Of a stretch of 42,136 nucleotides of DNA, positions 17,782 through 27,453 are shown piece by piece (positions within the stretch are counted from its first letter, which is position 1; every line of letters starts with the position of its first letter). The position numbers and the translations under genes are program-made. Location of the stretch: assembly GCA_903871875.1 (NCBI GenBank), contig CAIQIR010000030.1:1-42136 (forward strand). Reading direction: 5' to 3'. The notes under the pieces are model-generated. The model had not been told where the DNA came from, made no database searches, and was given only the letters and a program-made list of their open reading frames with translations. Source of the stretch: an uncultured Schlesneria sp. GTDB taxonomy: Bacteria; Planctomycetota; Planctomycetia; Planctomycetales; Planctomycetaceae.

Positions 17782-17820
17782 CCCCGGTAGGCTCGAAAGC
17801 AGCCAACCGCGGCCGCCCGC
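17782..17820. repeat. CCCCGGTAGGCT repeat, copy 3
   Basis: Third, more diverged copy (CCCCGGTAGGCTCGAAAGC, AGCCAACCGCGGCCGCCCGC). It directly abuts copy B of the longer repeat, so two repeat families are joined here. Confidence 0.7.
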
Positions 17821-17822
17821 TA

Positions 17823-17975
17823 AGATCCGGCGCGGCTCGCGCAGAGACAGTATCGTGATCGATGGCGGTGGTGTGACTGACAGGACGCGCAGCGGTAGGC
17901 GGGATGGGGCCGGGATGTTGCAGGCAGGTTCGTTGGATCGCCGTAGCAGTTCGCTGACCACTGCGGCTTTCTTTG
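17823..17975. repeat. Long degenerate repeat, copy B
   Basis: Begins with the same 20 bases as copy A and shows the same order of blocks (GATGGCGGTGG, GATGGGGCCGG, TTGGATCGCCG, AGCAGTTCGCTGA). The two copies are about 370 bases apart in the same orientation. Confidence 0.65.
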
Positions 17976-18056
17976 TCGGCGCGGGCGGAGTGTCTCTGCA
18001 GGCTGCGGCGCAGGGACTGGGCGCGACGGCGAATCGCCAGACTCTACGAAATAGGG

Positions 18057-18146
18057 AACTTGGCCAACTTGGCCAAACGCAAATGTGGCTCAAACGCTAC
18101 AAAACAGGGATGTTTGCCAACTTGGCCAACTTGGCCAACGTTTTTT
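18057..18146. repeat. TTGGCCAAC tandem repeats
   Basis: Two clusters of TTGGCCAAC-type units occur at 18057-18078 and 18114-18140. Because TTGGCCAA is self-complementary, the clusters can pair as a 17-bp stem with one mismatch, and the second is followed by six T residues (18141-18146). On the plus strand this resembles a large terminator hairpin. Confidence 0.55.
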
Positions 18147-18425
18147 CACCAAATCGTCCAGCAGCGGACCTGCTGACGAGTCGGGCGTGATCCCATGTTC
18201 CTGAACAGGCTTCGCACCGGCCATCAGACTGGTCCTGGCAAGGACACTCACGCTGGCGATCACAAATACGTCCGGTCACAACAGTGGGCTGGCGGAACGC
18301 TGGTTGGTCAGGAAGCGGATGACGACTTCAGGGCGCTGGCTGCGTTCAGAACGACGGGCTGGTCGGCGGGCCTTGGCTCACACGCGAGGACTGTTGGGGT
18401 GAAAGGCTTTTGCCGGGACATAAAA

Positions 18426-18455
18426 ACAGAGTCCGGCAGATTTGCCGGACTCTGT
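18426..18455 (-). terminator. Rho-independent terminator of lpd
   Basis: A perfect 13-bp stem, ACAGAGTCCGGCA (18426-18438) with TGCCGGACTCTGT (18443-18455), around a GATT loop. On the minus strand the stem is followed by a run of T residues (AAAAA at 18422-18426 on plus). It lies about 65 bases past the lpd stop codon. Confidence 0.88.
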
Positions 18456-18457
18456 CG

Positions 18458-18511
18458 GAGACTCAATCGTGATCGGAAACTCGACCGTGGTCAGAGACTC
18501 AATCGTGATCG
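18458..18511. repeat. Three tandem 18-bp units behind lpd
   Basis: GAGACTCAATCGTGATCG occurs at 18458-18475 and again at 18494-18511, with a related unit, GAAACTCGACCGTGGTCA, between them. The period of 18 bases is a multiple of three. The array lies between the lpd stop codon and its terminator, so it is transcribed as 3-prime untranslated RNA. Confidence 0.75.
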
Positions 18512-18521
18512 ACTCAGCTGG

Positions 18522-19940
18522 TCAGCGTTTGGGACGGTAGGAATGGGTGGCCTGACCGTACACACTTTCGGCGGCTTCCATCATCGTTTCGCTAAGTGTC
18601 GGATGGGCGTGAATGGTTTCGGCCAGGTCGCGAGCGACGGCGGCGGTTTCCACCGCCAGGGTCGCTTCGGCGATCATCTCGCCCGCGCCGACTCCCACGA
18701 TGCCCACGCCCAGGATCCGTTCGGTCTTGGGGTCGACGATCATTTTCGTCAGGCCTTCGCTACGTGCCAGCGTAATCGCGCGACCGGAAGCGGCCCACGA
18801 GAACTTCACGACTTTCACTTCGCGATTCTTGGCGATCGCTTCCGGTTCCGTCAGACCGCACCAGGCGACTTCCGGATCGGTGAAGACCACGGCCGGAATC
18901 GCGATATTGTCGAACTCGGCCGGACCGCCCAGCATCGCTTCGACAGCCACCTTCGCTTCGCGGGTCGCCTTGTGCGCCAGCATCGGTTCGCCGGCGACGT
19001 CGCCGATCGCGTACAGATGAGGGACATTCGTGCGTCGCTGACCGTCGACCTTGATGAAACCTTTTTCATCGACGGCGATGCCGGTCGCTTCCAGGCCAAA
19101 GCCTTTGCTGTTGGGACGTCGGCCGATCGAGACCAGCACGCGATCAAACGTCTGCTGGGGCTTCACGCCTTCGCCCGTCAGCTTGGCAGTGATCCCGTTC
19201 TTGGCCGCGGTCAGGCTGTCGACTTTCGTATTCAGATGAATGGCGGCAAACTGTGTTTCCAACCGCTTCTGCAGCGGGCGGACCAGGTCGCGATCGGCGC
19301 CCGGCAACAGTTCTTTCGTCAGTTCCACGACGGTGACTTTGGAACCCAGGGCCGCATAGAAACTGCCCATTTCCAGACCGATATAACCGCCGCCGACGAT
19401 CAGCAGCGAACCGGGGATATCGGCCAGTTCCAACGCGCCGGTGGAATCCATCACGCGAGGATCGCCGATCTGGAAGGCGGGCGGCATCGCGGGCGACGAT
19501 CCCGTGGCGATGATCGCCTTTTCAAATTTCACCTTGTCGGTTTTGCCGTCGGCATATTTCAGCTCGATGGTATTCGCATCGAGGAACGTGCCGCGAGCAC
19601 TGATCAGTTTGACGCCGCGGACACGACACAACTCGGCCACGCCACCGGCCAGCTTGCCGACGACGGCCGTGTTCTTCCATTCGCGCAGCTTGGCCAGATC
19701 GATCTTGGGCGGAGTAAAGGTCACGCCGATCGCGGCGGATTCGTGCGTTTCGTTGATCATCTTCGCGACGTGCAACAACGCCTTCGAAGGGATACAGCCG
19801 CGATTCAGGCAGACACCGCCGGGACGGGCTCCTTCGTCGACCAGCATGACCTGCATGCCGTGATCGGCCGCTTCAAATGCCGCGGGATATCCACCGGGAC
19901 CACCGCCAAGAACAAGCAACTGCGTCTGCAATTCTGCCAT
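18522..19940 (-). CDS. lpdA: Dihydrolipoyl dehydrogenase (E3)
   Basis: Flavoprotein that reoxidises the lipoyl groups of 2-oxoacid dehydrogenases or the glycine cleavage system with NAD+. The 472-residue length is standard. FAD-binding [10 protein letters not shown] is near the N-terminus, the redox disulfide is Cys44 and Cys49 in [13 protein letters not shown], the NAD-binding motif is [12 protein letters not shown], the second FAD motif is [16 protein letters not shown] and the C-terminal catalytic His-Glu pair lies in HAHPTLSE. No E1 or E2 gene lies beside it; the upstream neighbour on the same strand is moxR, 222 bases away. A perfect T-tailed hairpin ends the transcript after an unusual 18-bp tandem array. 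Start at the ATG at 19940; the upstream region lacks a strong ribosome binding site. Confidence 0.96.
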   Translation of the reverse strand: MAELQTQLLVLGGGPGGYPAAFEAADHGMQVMLVDEGARPGGVCLNRGCIPSKALLHVAKMINETHESAAIGVTFTPPKIDLAKLREWKNTAVVGKLAGGVAELCRVRGVKLISARGTFLDANTIELKYADGKTDKVKFEKAIIATGSSPAMPPAFQIGDPRVMDSTGALELADIPGSLLIVGGGYIGLEMGSFYAALGSKVTVVELTKELLPGADRDLVRPLQKRLETQFAAIHLNTKVDSLTAAKNGITAKLTGEGVKPQQTFDRVLVSIGRRPNSKGFGLEATGIAVDEKGFIKVDGQRRTNVPHLYAIGDVAGEPMLAHKATREAKVAVEAMLGGPAEFDNIAIPAVVFTDPEVAWCGLTEPEAIAKNREVKVVKFSWAASGRAITLARSEGLTKMIVDPKTERILGVGIVGVGAGEMIAEATLAVETAAVARDLAETIHAHPTLSETMMEAAESVYGQATHSYRPKR

Positions 19941-20162
19941 ATTAATTTCGATCTCAAAGTCTATTCAGGTGCCAATGAAGTAACGGTCTCTCGTCGTGGT
20001 GACGCACTGCTCACAGGGTCCGATGAGTGGCAAGCACTTCCACCGCATGGGGCCGGTAGTCTAATGAATTTTCCGCCGAGAGGCACGCGAGTCGACATCG
20101 CTTCCGACCGACTGTTTTGGGGACATTCGTCGACGATTTTTGTCCGATTTTCGTCATTTTCG

Positions 20163-21224
<1,062 letters not shown>

Positions 21225-21338
21225 GCAAATAGCTCCCGAATTCCGCCGGACGTCAGCGCACTCAGGTCGCTGAAGTCCGGCGTTGATGTCTCAGTTCCTC
21301 TGTCGCACGACAGCGAGCGGCACGTTGTCGACGAACCT

Positions 21339-22580
21339 TCAATTGGTTCGCTTGAACGTATAGATGCCCTGGCCGGTGGCACTGACAATCGTGAAGTAGA
21401 CCTCACCGGCCTCGTCCTCACCGAAACTCATGATCGGCAAAGCCGCCCCGCTGTAGGGGATTGTATGGTTGGCCACAACCGCTTTCTTCGCTTCGTCGTA
21501 TTTCAAGGCCCAGATGCGACCGGACACATAGTCCGCATACAAATACAGGCCGGCCAATTCGGGAAATTTCTTGCCGCGATAGACGTTTCCGCCCGTGATC
21601 GACTTGCCGATGTCGTGGTCGTATTCCCAGATCGGTTCAATCAATCCGGGGCCGGTGCCGGTGATGTTGGGAGCAAACTCGTGCTTGCTCTCACGCAGGT
21701 TCCAGCCGTAGTTGCCACCCTTGACGATCAGGTCGATTTCTTCCCACAGGTTCTGGCCGACATCGGCGGCCCACAACGTGCCGGTCTGTCGATCAAACGA
21801 CATTCGCCAGACGTTACGCAGTCCGTAGGCGTAGATCTCGGGCTGGGCGATCAGCTGGTTTTTGGCCATCTTGCCGACGAACGGGTTGTCCTTCGGGATT
21901 CCGTACTTCAAACCGGGATCTTTGCGATCGATGTCGATCCGCAAAATCTTGCCGAGCAGGGTTTGCAGGTTCTGTCCGTTGCTGTGGGGATCATTGCCTG
22001 CTCCACCGTCACCGAGGACGACGTACAGGAATCCGTCGGGCCCGAAACAGATGGTTCCACCTTTGTGGTTCCAGTACGGATGCTTGACGCTCAGCAGCAC
22101 TTCTTCGCTGTTGGGGTCGGCCTTGTTGGGATCGTCTTTGGAAACCTTGAAGCGGGACACGACCGTCGTATGAGGCGAATCCTGGGTCGTGTAAAAGACG
22201 AAGAACTCGCCGTTGGTTTTGTACTTGGGATGGAAGGCCAGGCCAAGAAAACCTTCTTCGTTTTCTTTATCGATGTAGACCACTTTCTGGGACAGATCGA
22301 GGAAGACGGTGGTTTCCTTCGAATCGTCTTTGAAGACATGGATGATGCCCTGTTGTTGCGGCACGAAAATCCGCTTCGAGCCGTCGCCGGCGTTGGTCAC
22401 CAGGATCGGGCGAATCGGGGCCGGTTTGCCGTTGTCGCCTTCCGGGTTCCAACCGCTCCATTTCAGATCGGCGAAGGCCACCACGGGCTCGAGTTTAAGC
22501 GGCGATTGGTCAACCTGAGCTTGTAAGCCCTGACACCACAGAACATGCACAACGAGAGCCAGCAAAACGAGACGTTTCAC
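21339..22580 (-). CDS. Secreted PQQ-dependent sugar dehydrogenase-like (GSDH)
   Basis: Member of the glucose/sorbosone dehydrogenase family, six-bladed propellers that in characterised cases use PQQ to oxidise sugars outside the cytoplasm. A GTG start at 22580 is preferred: it gives a signal peptide (KRLVLLALVVHVLWCQGLQA) and has AGGA about ten bases upstream; the frame extends to 22619. Family motifs are EEGFLGLAFHPKY, HKGGTICFGPDGFLYVVLGDGG, LGKILRIDID, YGLRNVWRMSFD, ADVGQNLWEEI and GGNYGWN. The mature protein is about 390 residues. Substrate is unknown. The upstream gene is divergent, and moxR follows on the same strand. A role in scavenging sugars or aldehydes is plausible, but PQQ use is inferred from the family only. 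Confidence 0.9.
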   Translation of the reverse strand: MKRLVLLALVVHVLWCQGLQAQVDQSPLKLEPVVAFADLKWSGWNPEGDNGKPAPIRPILVTNAGDGSKRIFVPQQQGIIHVFKDDSKETTVFLDLSQKVVYIDKENEEGFLGLAFHPKYKTNGEFFVFYTTQDSPHTTVVSRFKVSKDDPNKADPNSEEVLLSVKHPYWNHKGGTICFGPDGFLYVVLGDGGAGNDPHSNGQNLQTLLGKILRIDIDRKDPGLKYGIPKDNPFVGKMAKNQLIAQPEIYAYGLRNVWRMSFDRQTGTLWAADVGQNLWEEIDLIVKGGNYGWNLRESKHEFAPNITGTGPGLIEPIWEYDHDIGKSITGGNVYRGKKFPELAGLYLYADYVSGRIWALKYDEAKKAVVANHTIPYSGAALPIMSFGEDEAGEVYFTIVSATGQGIYTFKRTN

Positions 22581-22810
22581 GTTGATTGAATCCTGATCAG
22601 AGAGAGAACTTCCGCACAAAGCATCATCCAGTCTGATACTTTATCTATTTCGAAAGATTGAGATACCACCGCGCCTGCCGGAAACGCAACCCTAGGCAAA
22701 ATCTCTGCCGAAACCGAACTTCGGGCTTTGCCCTTGCCTCGACCCCTGCGATACTTCGTAAACTGCCGATTGCTGCCAGACCTTCCCTCCGAATTTGGAC
22801 CACCCGTCCC

Positions 22811-23629
22811 ATGACCGAAATCATCCGCCCCTTCCAGCTTCCTCGAAATCCTCGCATCGCGGTCCTCGATTTTGATGGGACGCTCAGCCTGCTGCGAGCC
22901 GGATGGGTCGAGTTGATGGTGGGCATGATGATCGAAGTGCTCAGGCCGCTACCGGGCAGCACCGAATCGGACGAAGGACTGGTGGAATTCGTCCATGATT
23001 TCGTACTGAACATGACCGGCCGGGCCACGATCTTTCAGATGGAATATTTCGTGAATGCGGCTCGTGAACGGGGTGGGAACCCGGAATCGGCGGACGTGTA
23101 CACCGATCGGTTTCTGGTCGCCTTGAACGCGATGTCCGACCGGAAGCTGGCTCTGTTGGAATCGGGCGTCGTAACCAGGGACGATTTGCTGGTTCCGGGT
23201 GCCCGAGCGTTGCTGACCGATCTGCAATCACGGGGCGTGCAACTGACACTGGCCAGCGGTACACCGGGCGCCCTGGTCCGTCGTGAAGCCGAATTGCTGG
23301 GAATCGATCACTTTTTCGAGGGACGGATTTTTGGCCCGGAAGAAAACTCGCGGGCGTTTTCCAAACTGGCGGTGATGCGCGATATTCTCGCCGCGGCGGG
23401 GGCTGACGGTGCGGATTTGCTCGGTTTAGGCGATGGATTCGTCGAAACCGAAAACGCCAAGGAACTGGGTGGCCTGGCGATCGGCTGTGCCAGCGACGAA
23501 ACCCATCGCAGCGGTCGCGTGGAAGATTGGAAGCGCACGCGGCTGATTCGTGCCGGCGCCGATGTCATCATTCCCGACTTTCGCAACTGGCATCATCTCA
23601 CGGAACTCTTGTTTCCTAACCGGGTTTGA
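22811..23629 (+). CDS. HAD-family hydrolase (phosphatase-like)
   Basis: A 272-residue haloacid-dehalogenase-superfamily protein. Motif I is DFDGT at 20-24 (nucleophile Asp20, acid/base Asp22), motif II is the Ser/Thr of LASGTP, a basic residue follows in the core, and motif IV is LGLGDGFVETENA. A helical cap lies between motifs I and II, as in phosphoglycolate phosphatase-like enzymes. The ATG at 22811 is chosen because upstream residues of the longer frame (from 22658) are Arg-rich and lack family character. It is co-directional with a Gfo/Idh/MocA gene after about 128 bases. Small phosphorylated metabolites are the likely substrates; a more specific call is not possible. Confidence 0.85.
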   Translation: MTEIIRPFQLPRNPRIAVLDFDGTLSLLRAGWVELMVGMMIEVLRPLPGSTESDEGLVEFVHDFVLNMTGRATIFQMEYFVNAARERGGNPESADVYTDRFLVALNAMSDRKLALLESGVVTRDDLLVPGARALLTDLQSRGVQLTLASGTPGALVRREAELLGIDHFFEGRIFGPEENSRAFSKLAVMRDILAAAGADGADLLGLGDGFVETENAKELGGLAIGCASDETHRSGRVEDWKRTRLIRAGADVIIPDFRNWHHLTELLFPNRV

Positions 23630-23757
23630 TTCGCGGACAGTGATTGGTCGTTGGCAACGTGGCCGGTTTTGGATTACAAACGGCGACCCGTTTTGTCATT
23701 TTGTTCAAGTCGATCGGACACGCTTTCGACATCGGTCGTTTCGCAGAGGATTTCATG

Positions 23758-24873
23758 ATGGGCAGCAAGCCAGTCAACGTCGCCATGATCGGATTGGGGT
23801 TCGGAGCCGAATTCATTCCCATCTACCAGGCGCATCCAAATGCCAATGTCTACGCCATTTGCCAGCGCAACAAAGAACATCTCAACACGATCGGCGACCG
23901 CTTCCAAATCGAACAGCGGTTTACCGATTACGCCGAAGTGCTGAAGGATCCAGCCGTCGACTTCGTGCATATCAACTCGCCGATTCCCGATCATGCGGCG
24001 ATGTCGCTGCAGGCGTTGCGAGCCGGCAAGCATGTAATGTGCACGGTGCCGATGGCGACCACCGTCGAGGAATGCCGCCAGATCTGCGAACTGGTCAAGC
24101 AGACCGGCCTGAAATACATGATGGCCGAGACCGTCGTCTATTCGCGCGAGTTCCTGTTCATCAAGGATCTGTACGAGAAGGGCGAACTCGGCAAGATCCA
24201 GCACCTGGCCGCCTCGCATCCGCAGGACATGGACGGCTGGCCGGCCTATTGGGAAAAGATGATTCCCATGCACTACGCGACACACGTCGTCAGCCCCTGC
24301 CTGGGCCTGATGAATGGCCGCGCCGAATATGTCAGTTGCTTTGGTTCGGGGACCGTTCGCGACGACATCGCGAAGAAGTCGGGCAACAAGTTCGCCGTCG
24401 AATCGTGCCACATCAAGATCAAGGATTCGGACGTCACGGCTCATATCTGGCGGTTCCTGTATGATGTCGCTCGTCAGTATCGCGAAAGTTTCGACGTCTA
24501 TGGCACCAAGAAGAGTTTTGAGTGGACGCTGGTCGAAGGCGAACCTCACGTGATTCATACGGCAAAAAAGCCCGAACACGAGATTCCGTCGAAGGTCGAA
24601 GTGCCCGACTTCGCTCATCGGCTGCCCGAACCAATCCGAAAATTCACCCAATCGATTCAGGATGCCGATCATCTGTCGTTCATCCAGGGCGGTGGACACG
24701 GGGGCTCGCACCCGCATCTGGTACACGAGATGGTCAGTGCCCTGGTCGAGAATCGCGATCCGTGGCCGAACGCGACGCTGTCGGCGAATTGGACCTGTGT
24801 GGGGATTCTGGCTCACGAATCGGCGCTGAAGGGCGGCGCGGTGATACCTCTTCCCGAATTCACGTTAACGTAA
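23758..24873 (+). CDS. Gfo/Idh/MocA-family oxidoreductase
   Basis: NAD(P)-dependent oxidoreductase acting on a sugar or polyol. The 371-residue protein has the N-terminal Rossmann motif VAMIGLGFGAEF, the downstream A-G-K-H-V-M region where the EKP motif usually stands (here VMCTVPMATT, so the conserved Glu-Lys-Pro is replaced by Cys-Thr-Val-Pro), and a C-terminal substrate domain with a GGGHGGSHPHLVHEM segment. The start is chosen at 23758 because GAGGA at 23746-23750 then has a seven-base spacer; ATG at 23755 is three bases upstream, and the frame runs back to 23644 without family sequence. Planctomycetes have many paralogues of this family. The altered EKP motif makes the catalytic assignment uncertain. 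Confidence 0.88.
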   Translation: MGSKPVNVAMIGLGFGAEFIPIYQAHPNANVYAICQRNKEHLNTIGDRFQIEQRFTDYAEVLKDPAVDFVHINSPIPDHAAMSLQALRAGKHVMCTVPMATTVEECRQICELVKQTGLKYMMAETVVYSREFLFIKDLYEKGELGKIQHLAASHPQDMDGWPAYWEKMIPMHYATHVVSPCLGLMNGRAEYVSCFGSGTVRDDIAKKSGNKFAVESCHIKIKDSDVTAHIWRFLYDVARQYRESFDVYGTKKSFEWTLVEGEPHVIHTAKKPEHEIPSKVEVPDFAHRLPEPIRKFTQSIQDADHLSFIQGGGHGGSHPHLVHEMVSALVENRDPWPNATLSANWTCVGILAHESALKGGAVIPLPEFTLT

Positions 24874-24988
24874 ATCAACTCAGGCAGATCACGAAGCACC
24901 GGCGTCACGCGAACCGTTTCGCCGGACGGGGTGTCATCCCTGATCCCTTCGCTTTCCACTTACATTTCCTAGACAAGGGTAACCGGAC

Positions 24989-26467
24989 ATGGCCGTCGAA
25001 AACCGCATGGACAAGATTGTCGCACTCGCCAAACGGCGGGGATTTGTTTACCAATCGTCCGAAATCTATGGCGGTTTGAATGGCTTCTGGGACTATGGTC
25101 CCCTGGGCGTCGAATTGAAGCGCAACGTGCGCCAGGCCTGGTGGTCTGACATGATCACCGAACATGACGAGATCACGCCGCCCGCCGGGGCTCCTGGCCG
25201 GTTCGACATGGTGGGCGTCGAAACGTCGATCATCATGCACCCGCAGGTGTGGAAGGTGTCGGGTCACTTTGACCTGTTCGCCGATAAACTGGTCGACTGC
25301 CGCGAATGCAAAGGCCGCTTTCGCGCCGACCATCTGGCAACCAGCGAATGTCTGCTGAAGCCGTCCAAAATCCCCGGTGCGCACGACAAGTGCCAACTGA
25401 CCGAACCGCGCGATTTCAACCTGATGTTCGAGACGCACACCGGCGCCGTCCGATCGGATGACACGAAGGCGTTCATGCGGCCGGAAACCGCGCAAGGGAT
25501 GTTCGTCAATTTCAAGAACGTCTGTGATTCCAGCCGCGTGAAGATCCCCTTCGGGATCGCTCAAATCGGCAAGAGCTTCCGCAACGAGATCACGCCGCGG
25601 AACTTCACGTTTCGCTCGCGCGAGTTCGAGCAGATGGAAATGGAGTTCTTCTGTCACCCCGGCCAGTCGCTGGAGTGGTACCGCTATTGGCGCGACCGCC
25701 GCTATAACTGGTACATCAAACACGGGATCTCGACCAAGAACCTGATCCTGCGCGAACATGCGGCCGAAGAGCTGGCGCACTATTCGGTGGGGACCGCCGA
25801 CCTGGAATACGCCTTCCCATTCCTCGAAGCAGGTTCGTACGGGGAACTCGAAGGGGTCGCTCATCGCGGGGACTTCGATCTTCGTTCGCACGCCGAAGGC
25901 AAACTGTGCAAACAAGATGGCAAGCTGGTCGTCGAACTGGGTGCCGATGGCAAGCCGAAATATGTCGGCAGCGGCAAAGATCTGAGCTATTTCGACGATC
26001 AGTCGCGAGAACGCTACGTGCCTCACGTGATCGAACCGGCCGCCGGATGCGATCGCGCGACGCTGGCGTTCCTGTGCGAATCGTACTTCGAAGATGAACA
26101 GCCGGATGACAAGGGCGCGATGCAATCACGCGTCGTGCTGAAACTGCATCCGAAGCTGGCTCCGATCAAGGTGGCCGTGTTCCCACTGATCAAGAAAGAT
26201 GGCATGCCGGAAAAGGCGGCCGAGATCTATCGTGCGTTCAAACAGGCCGGGATCGCGGTCGAATACGATCAGCAAGCCGCGATCGGACGTCGTTATCGCC
26301 GCATGGACGAAATCGGCACGCCGTATTGCGTCACCGTCGATAGCGACACCATTTCGGCCGATACGGTCACGATCCGCGATCGTGATACGCTGGAACAAAT
26401 TCGCGTCCCGGTGAAGGAGATTGTCGATCACGTGCAAGCCCGCATGAAAAGTTCGCTGGGGCAATGA
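24989..26467 (+). CDS. glyQS: Glycyl-tRNA synthetase, single-chain type
   Basis: Class II synthetase that charges tRNA-Gly in the cytoplasm. The 492-residue protein is the dimeric archaeal/eukaryotic/Gram-positive type, not the two-subunit alpha/beta type. It opens with the characteristic GFVYQSSEIYGGLNGFWDYGPLGVELK, followed by a Cys-containing insertion (VDCRECKGRFRADHL), RPETAQGMFVNF, the class II motif 2 region (GKSFRNEITPRNFTFRSREFEQMEMEFF), a motif 3 region (HVIEPAAGCDRATLAFL) and a C-terminal anticodon-binding domain starting near LHPKLAPIKVAVFPL. ATG at 24989 has AAGGG upstream. Transcription is co-directional with the oxidoreductase, 115 bases away. No T-box or other riboswitch was seen in the leader. 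Confidence 0.96.
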   Translation: MAVENRMDKIVALAKRRGFVYQSSEIYGGLNGFWDYGPLGVELKRNVRQAWWSDMITEHDEITPPAGAPGRFDMVGVETSIIMHPQVWKVSGHFDLFADKLVDCRECKGRFRADHLATSECLLKPSKIPGAHDKCQLTEPRDFNLMFETHTGAVRSDDTKAFMRPETAQGMFVNFKNVCDSSRVKIPFGIAQIGKSFRNEITPRNFTFRSREFEQMEMEFFCHPGQSLEWYRYWRDRRYNWYIKHGISTKNLILREHAAEELAHYSVGTADLEYAFPFLEAGSYGELEGVAHRGDFDLRSHAEGKLCKQDGKLVVELGADGKPKYVGSGKDLSYFDDQSRERYVPHVIEPAAGCDRATLAFLCESYFEDEQPDDKGAMQSRVVLKLHPKLAPIKVAVFPLIKKDGMPEKAAEIYRAFKQAGIAVEYDQQAAIGRRYRRMDEIGTPYCVTVDSDTISADTVTIRDRDTLEQIRVPVKEIVDHVQARMKSSLGQ

Positions 26468-26579
26468 CCGGGACCGGTAGCGACGGTCGTGGGATTCAAC
26501 GCGTACTCAGGTGGGCTCGCGTGAATGGCCGACACGTGAAATAACGATCAGAAAAATGAATTAAAGATCATCCCATAAA

Positions 26580-26612
26580 AACAGCCCCTGCTCGATGTGA
26601 GCAGGGGCTGTT
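26580..26612 (-). terminator. Rho-independent terminator
   Basis: A perfect 14-bp stem, AACAGCCCCTGCTC (26580-26593) with GAGCAGGGGCTGTT (26599-26612), and a GATGT loop. On the minus strand it is followed by TTTTTATG, so it mainly serves the thioredoxin-fold gene ending at 26640; it may also stop glyQS readthrough. Confidence 0.88.
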
Positions 26613-26639
26613 GAATCCATCAGGATCATCGTCGGCGAA

Positions 26640-27194
26640 CTAGTCGAGGATCGTCTTGGTTTCGCTGACCAGCTTGGCAATCGTGTCTTTGTTCAGATCG
26701 GACTTGCTAAGGCCTTGGCTGACCTTGACCTTGCCTTCGACCCACATCATGACCGTCACGTCGGCCTTGGTGTTGATCTTGTAGCCATCGGGACCGCTGA
26801 TTCCATTGAACGTGGTCAGCGGCATTTGTTGAATCTTGTGCTTGGCGGCGGCAGCGGTCAAAGCGGGCGCGGCTTTTTCAGGATCATCCGACAACAGGAC
26901 CACGAATCCGGCCATCTTCTGGTCGCGGTTCTTGGCGACGACATTGTCCAGTTCTTTCGACAACTGAGCGACTTCGTCGGTCATTTCCTTCGCGAAAATG
27001 CTCACGACAGGCTGGTTGCCATAACGGCAGCGATAGCACAGTTCTTCGCCGTCCTTATTGGGACCCGTAACGTCCTTAACGTTAAACGCCGGCACGCGTG
27101 AGCCTTTTTCCAGACCCGATTGGATCTCGGCGGCGATAAGTGAACCGACTGATGCGATCAACGCGACCGCACATGCTGCGAAACATTTCTTCAT
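26640..27194 (-). CDS. Secreted thioredoxin-fold protein with CYRC motif
   Basis: A 184-residue exported protein: signal peptide MKKCFAACAVALIASVGSLIAAE, then a thioredoxin-like fold with KGSRVPAFNVKDVTGPNKDGEELCYRCRYGNQPVVSIFAKE. The two Cys (53 and 56) make a CxxC pair shifted relative to classical WCxxC motifs; the downstream part resembles a redox-inactive or low-potential thioredoxin domain. The ATG at 27194 has a strong GGAGGAAG just upstream, so the longer frame reaching 27332 is rejected. It probably acts in the periplasm on redox state or cofactor delivery, but no partner is encoded next to it. A perfect T-tailed hairpin ends the transcript. Confidence 0.82.
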   Translation of the reverse strand: MKKCFAACAVALIASVGSLIAAEIQSGLEKGSRVPAFNVKDVTGPNKDGEELCYRCRYGNQPVVSIFAKEMTDEVAQLSKELDNVVAKNRDQKMAGFVVLLSDDPEKAAPALTAAAAKHKIQQMPLTTFNGISGPDGYKINTKADVTVMMWVEGKVKVSQGLSKSDLNKDTIAKLVSETKTILD

Positions 27195-27453
27195 CGTTGC
27201 TTCCTCCGTCAAACAGACGAACATCCGCGAACTCGTATGCCATTCGCAAACGTCACGAACAGCGACCACGCCAAGATTGTAGCCGATCGCCTCGTCGCGT
27301 CGAGTTCCAGACATTCCCGGTGAAGATAACAAATGCCTGAATTCGCGAAGAACGACTAACGAAAGAGCAAGACTTTTAATGGGCTACGAGCCTACGAAAA
27401 CAGGGGTTTTTACGCCAATCGTCACGAAAACCCCCTTGATCGGCGGGCCGTGT

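Larger units (their letters stand above)
16827..18521. other. Repeat-rich region without a convincing gene
   Basis: About 1.7 kb. The longest frame (17111-18190, plus) has an Arg/Gly-rich, low-complexity translation with no domain and runs straight through duplicated repeats. The minus-strand frames (17317-17752, 17749-18093) are likewise arginine- and proline-rich and repeat each other (ELLRRS, REPRRI). The stretch holds two more copies of the CCCCGGTAGGCT repeat, a roughly 150-base duplication, a compact hairpin, tandem TTGGCCAAC units, and the terminator and tandem repeats behind lpd. I regard it as non-coding or decayed. Confidence 0.55.

Noticed and set aside
17451-17975. A CRISPR array
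   Set aside because: The repeats are long, diverged and few, with no regular short spacers and no cas genes near.
18057-18140. TTGGCCAAC units as CRISPR or replication iterons
   Set aside because: The units are directly adjacent without spacers, and no replication initiator gene or DnaA-box cluster is near.
17111-18190. A 359-codon frame taken as a gene
   Set aside because: The translation is low-complexity Arg/Gly-rich, passes through duplicated repeats and has no ribosome binding site or domain. It is described as repeat-rich non-coding DNA instead.
23674-24816. A 380-codon minus-strand frame
   Set aside because: It is antisense to the Gfo/Idh/MocA oxidoreductase and has no recognisable family sequence.
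24905-26125. A 406-codon minus-strand frame
   Set aside because: It is antisense to glycyl-tRNA synthetase and lacks any domain.
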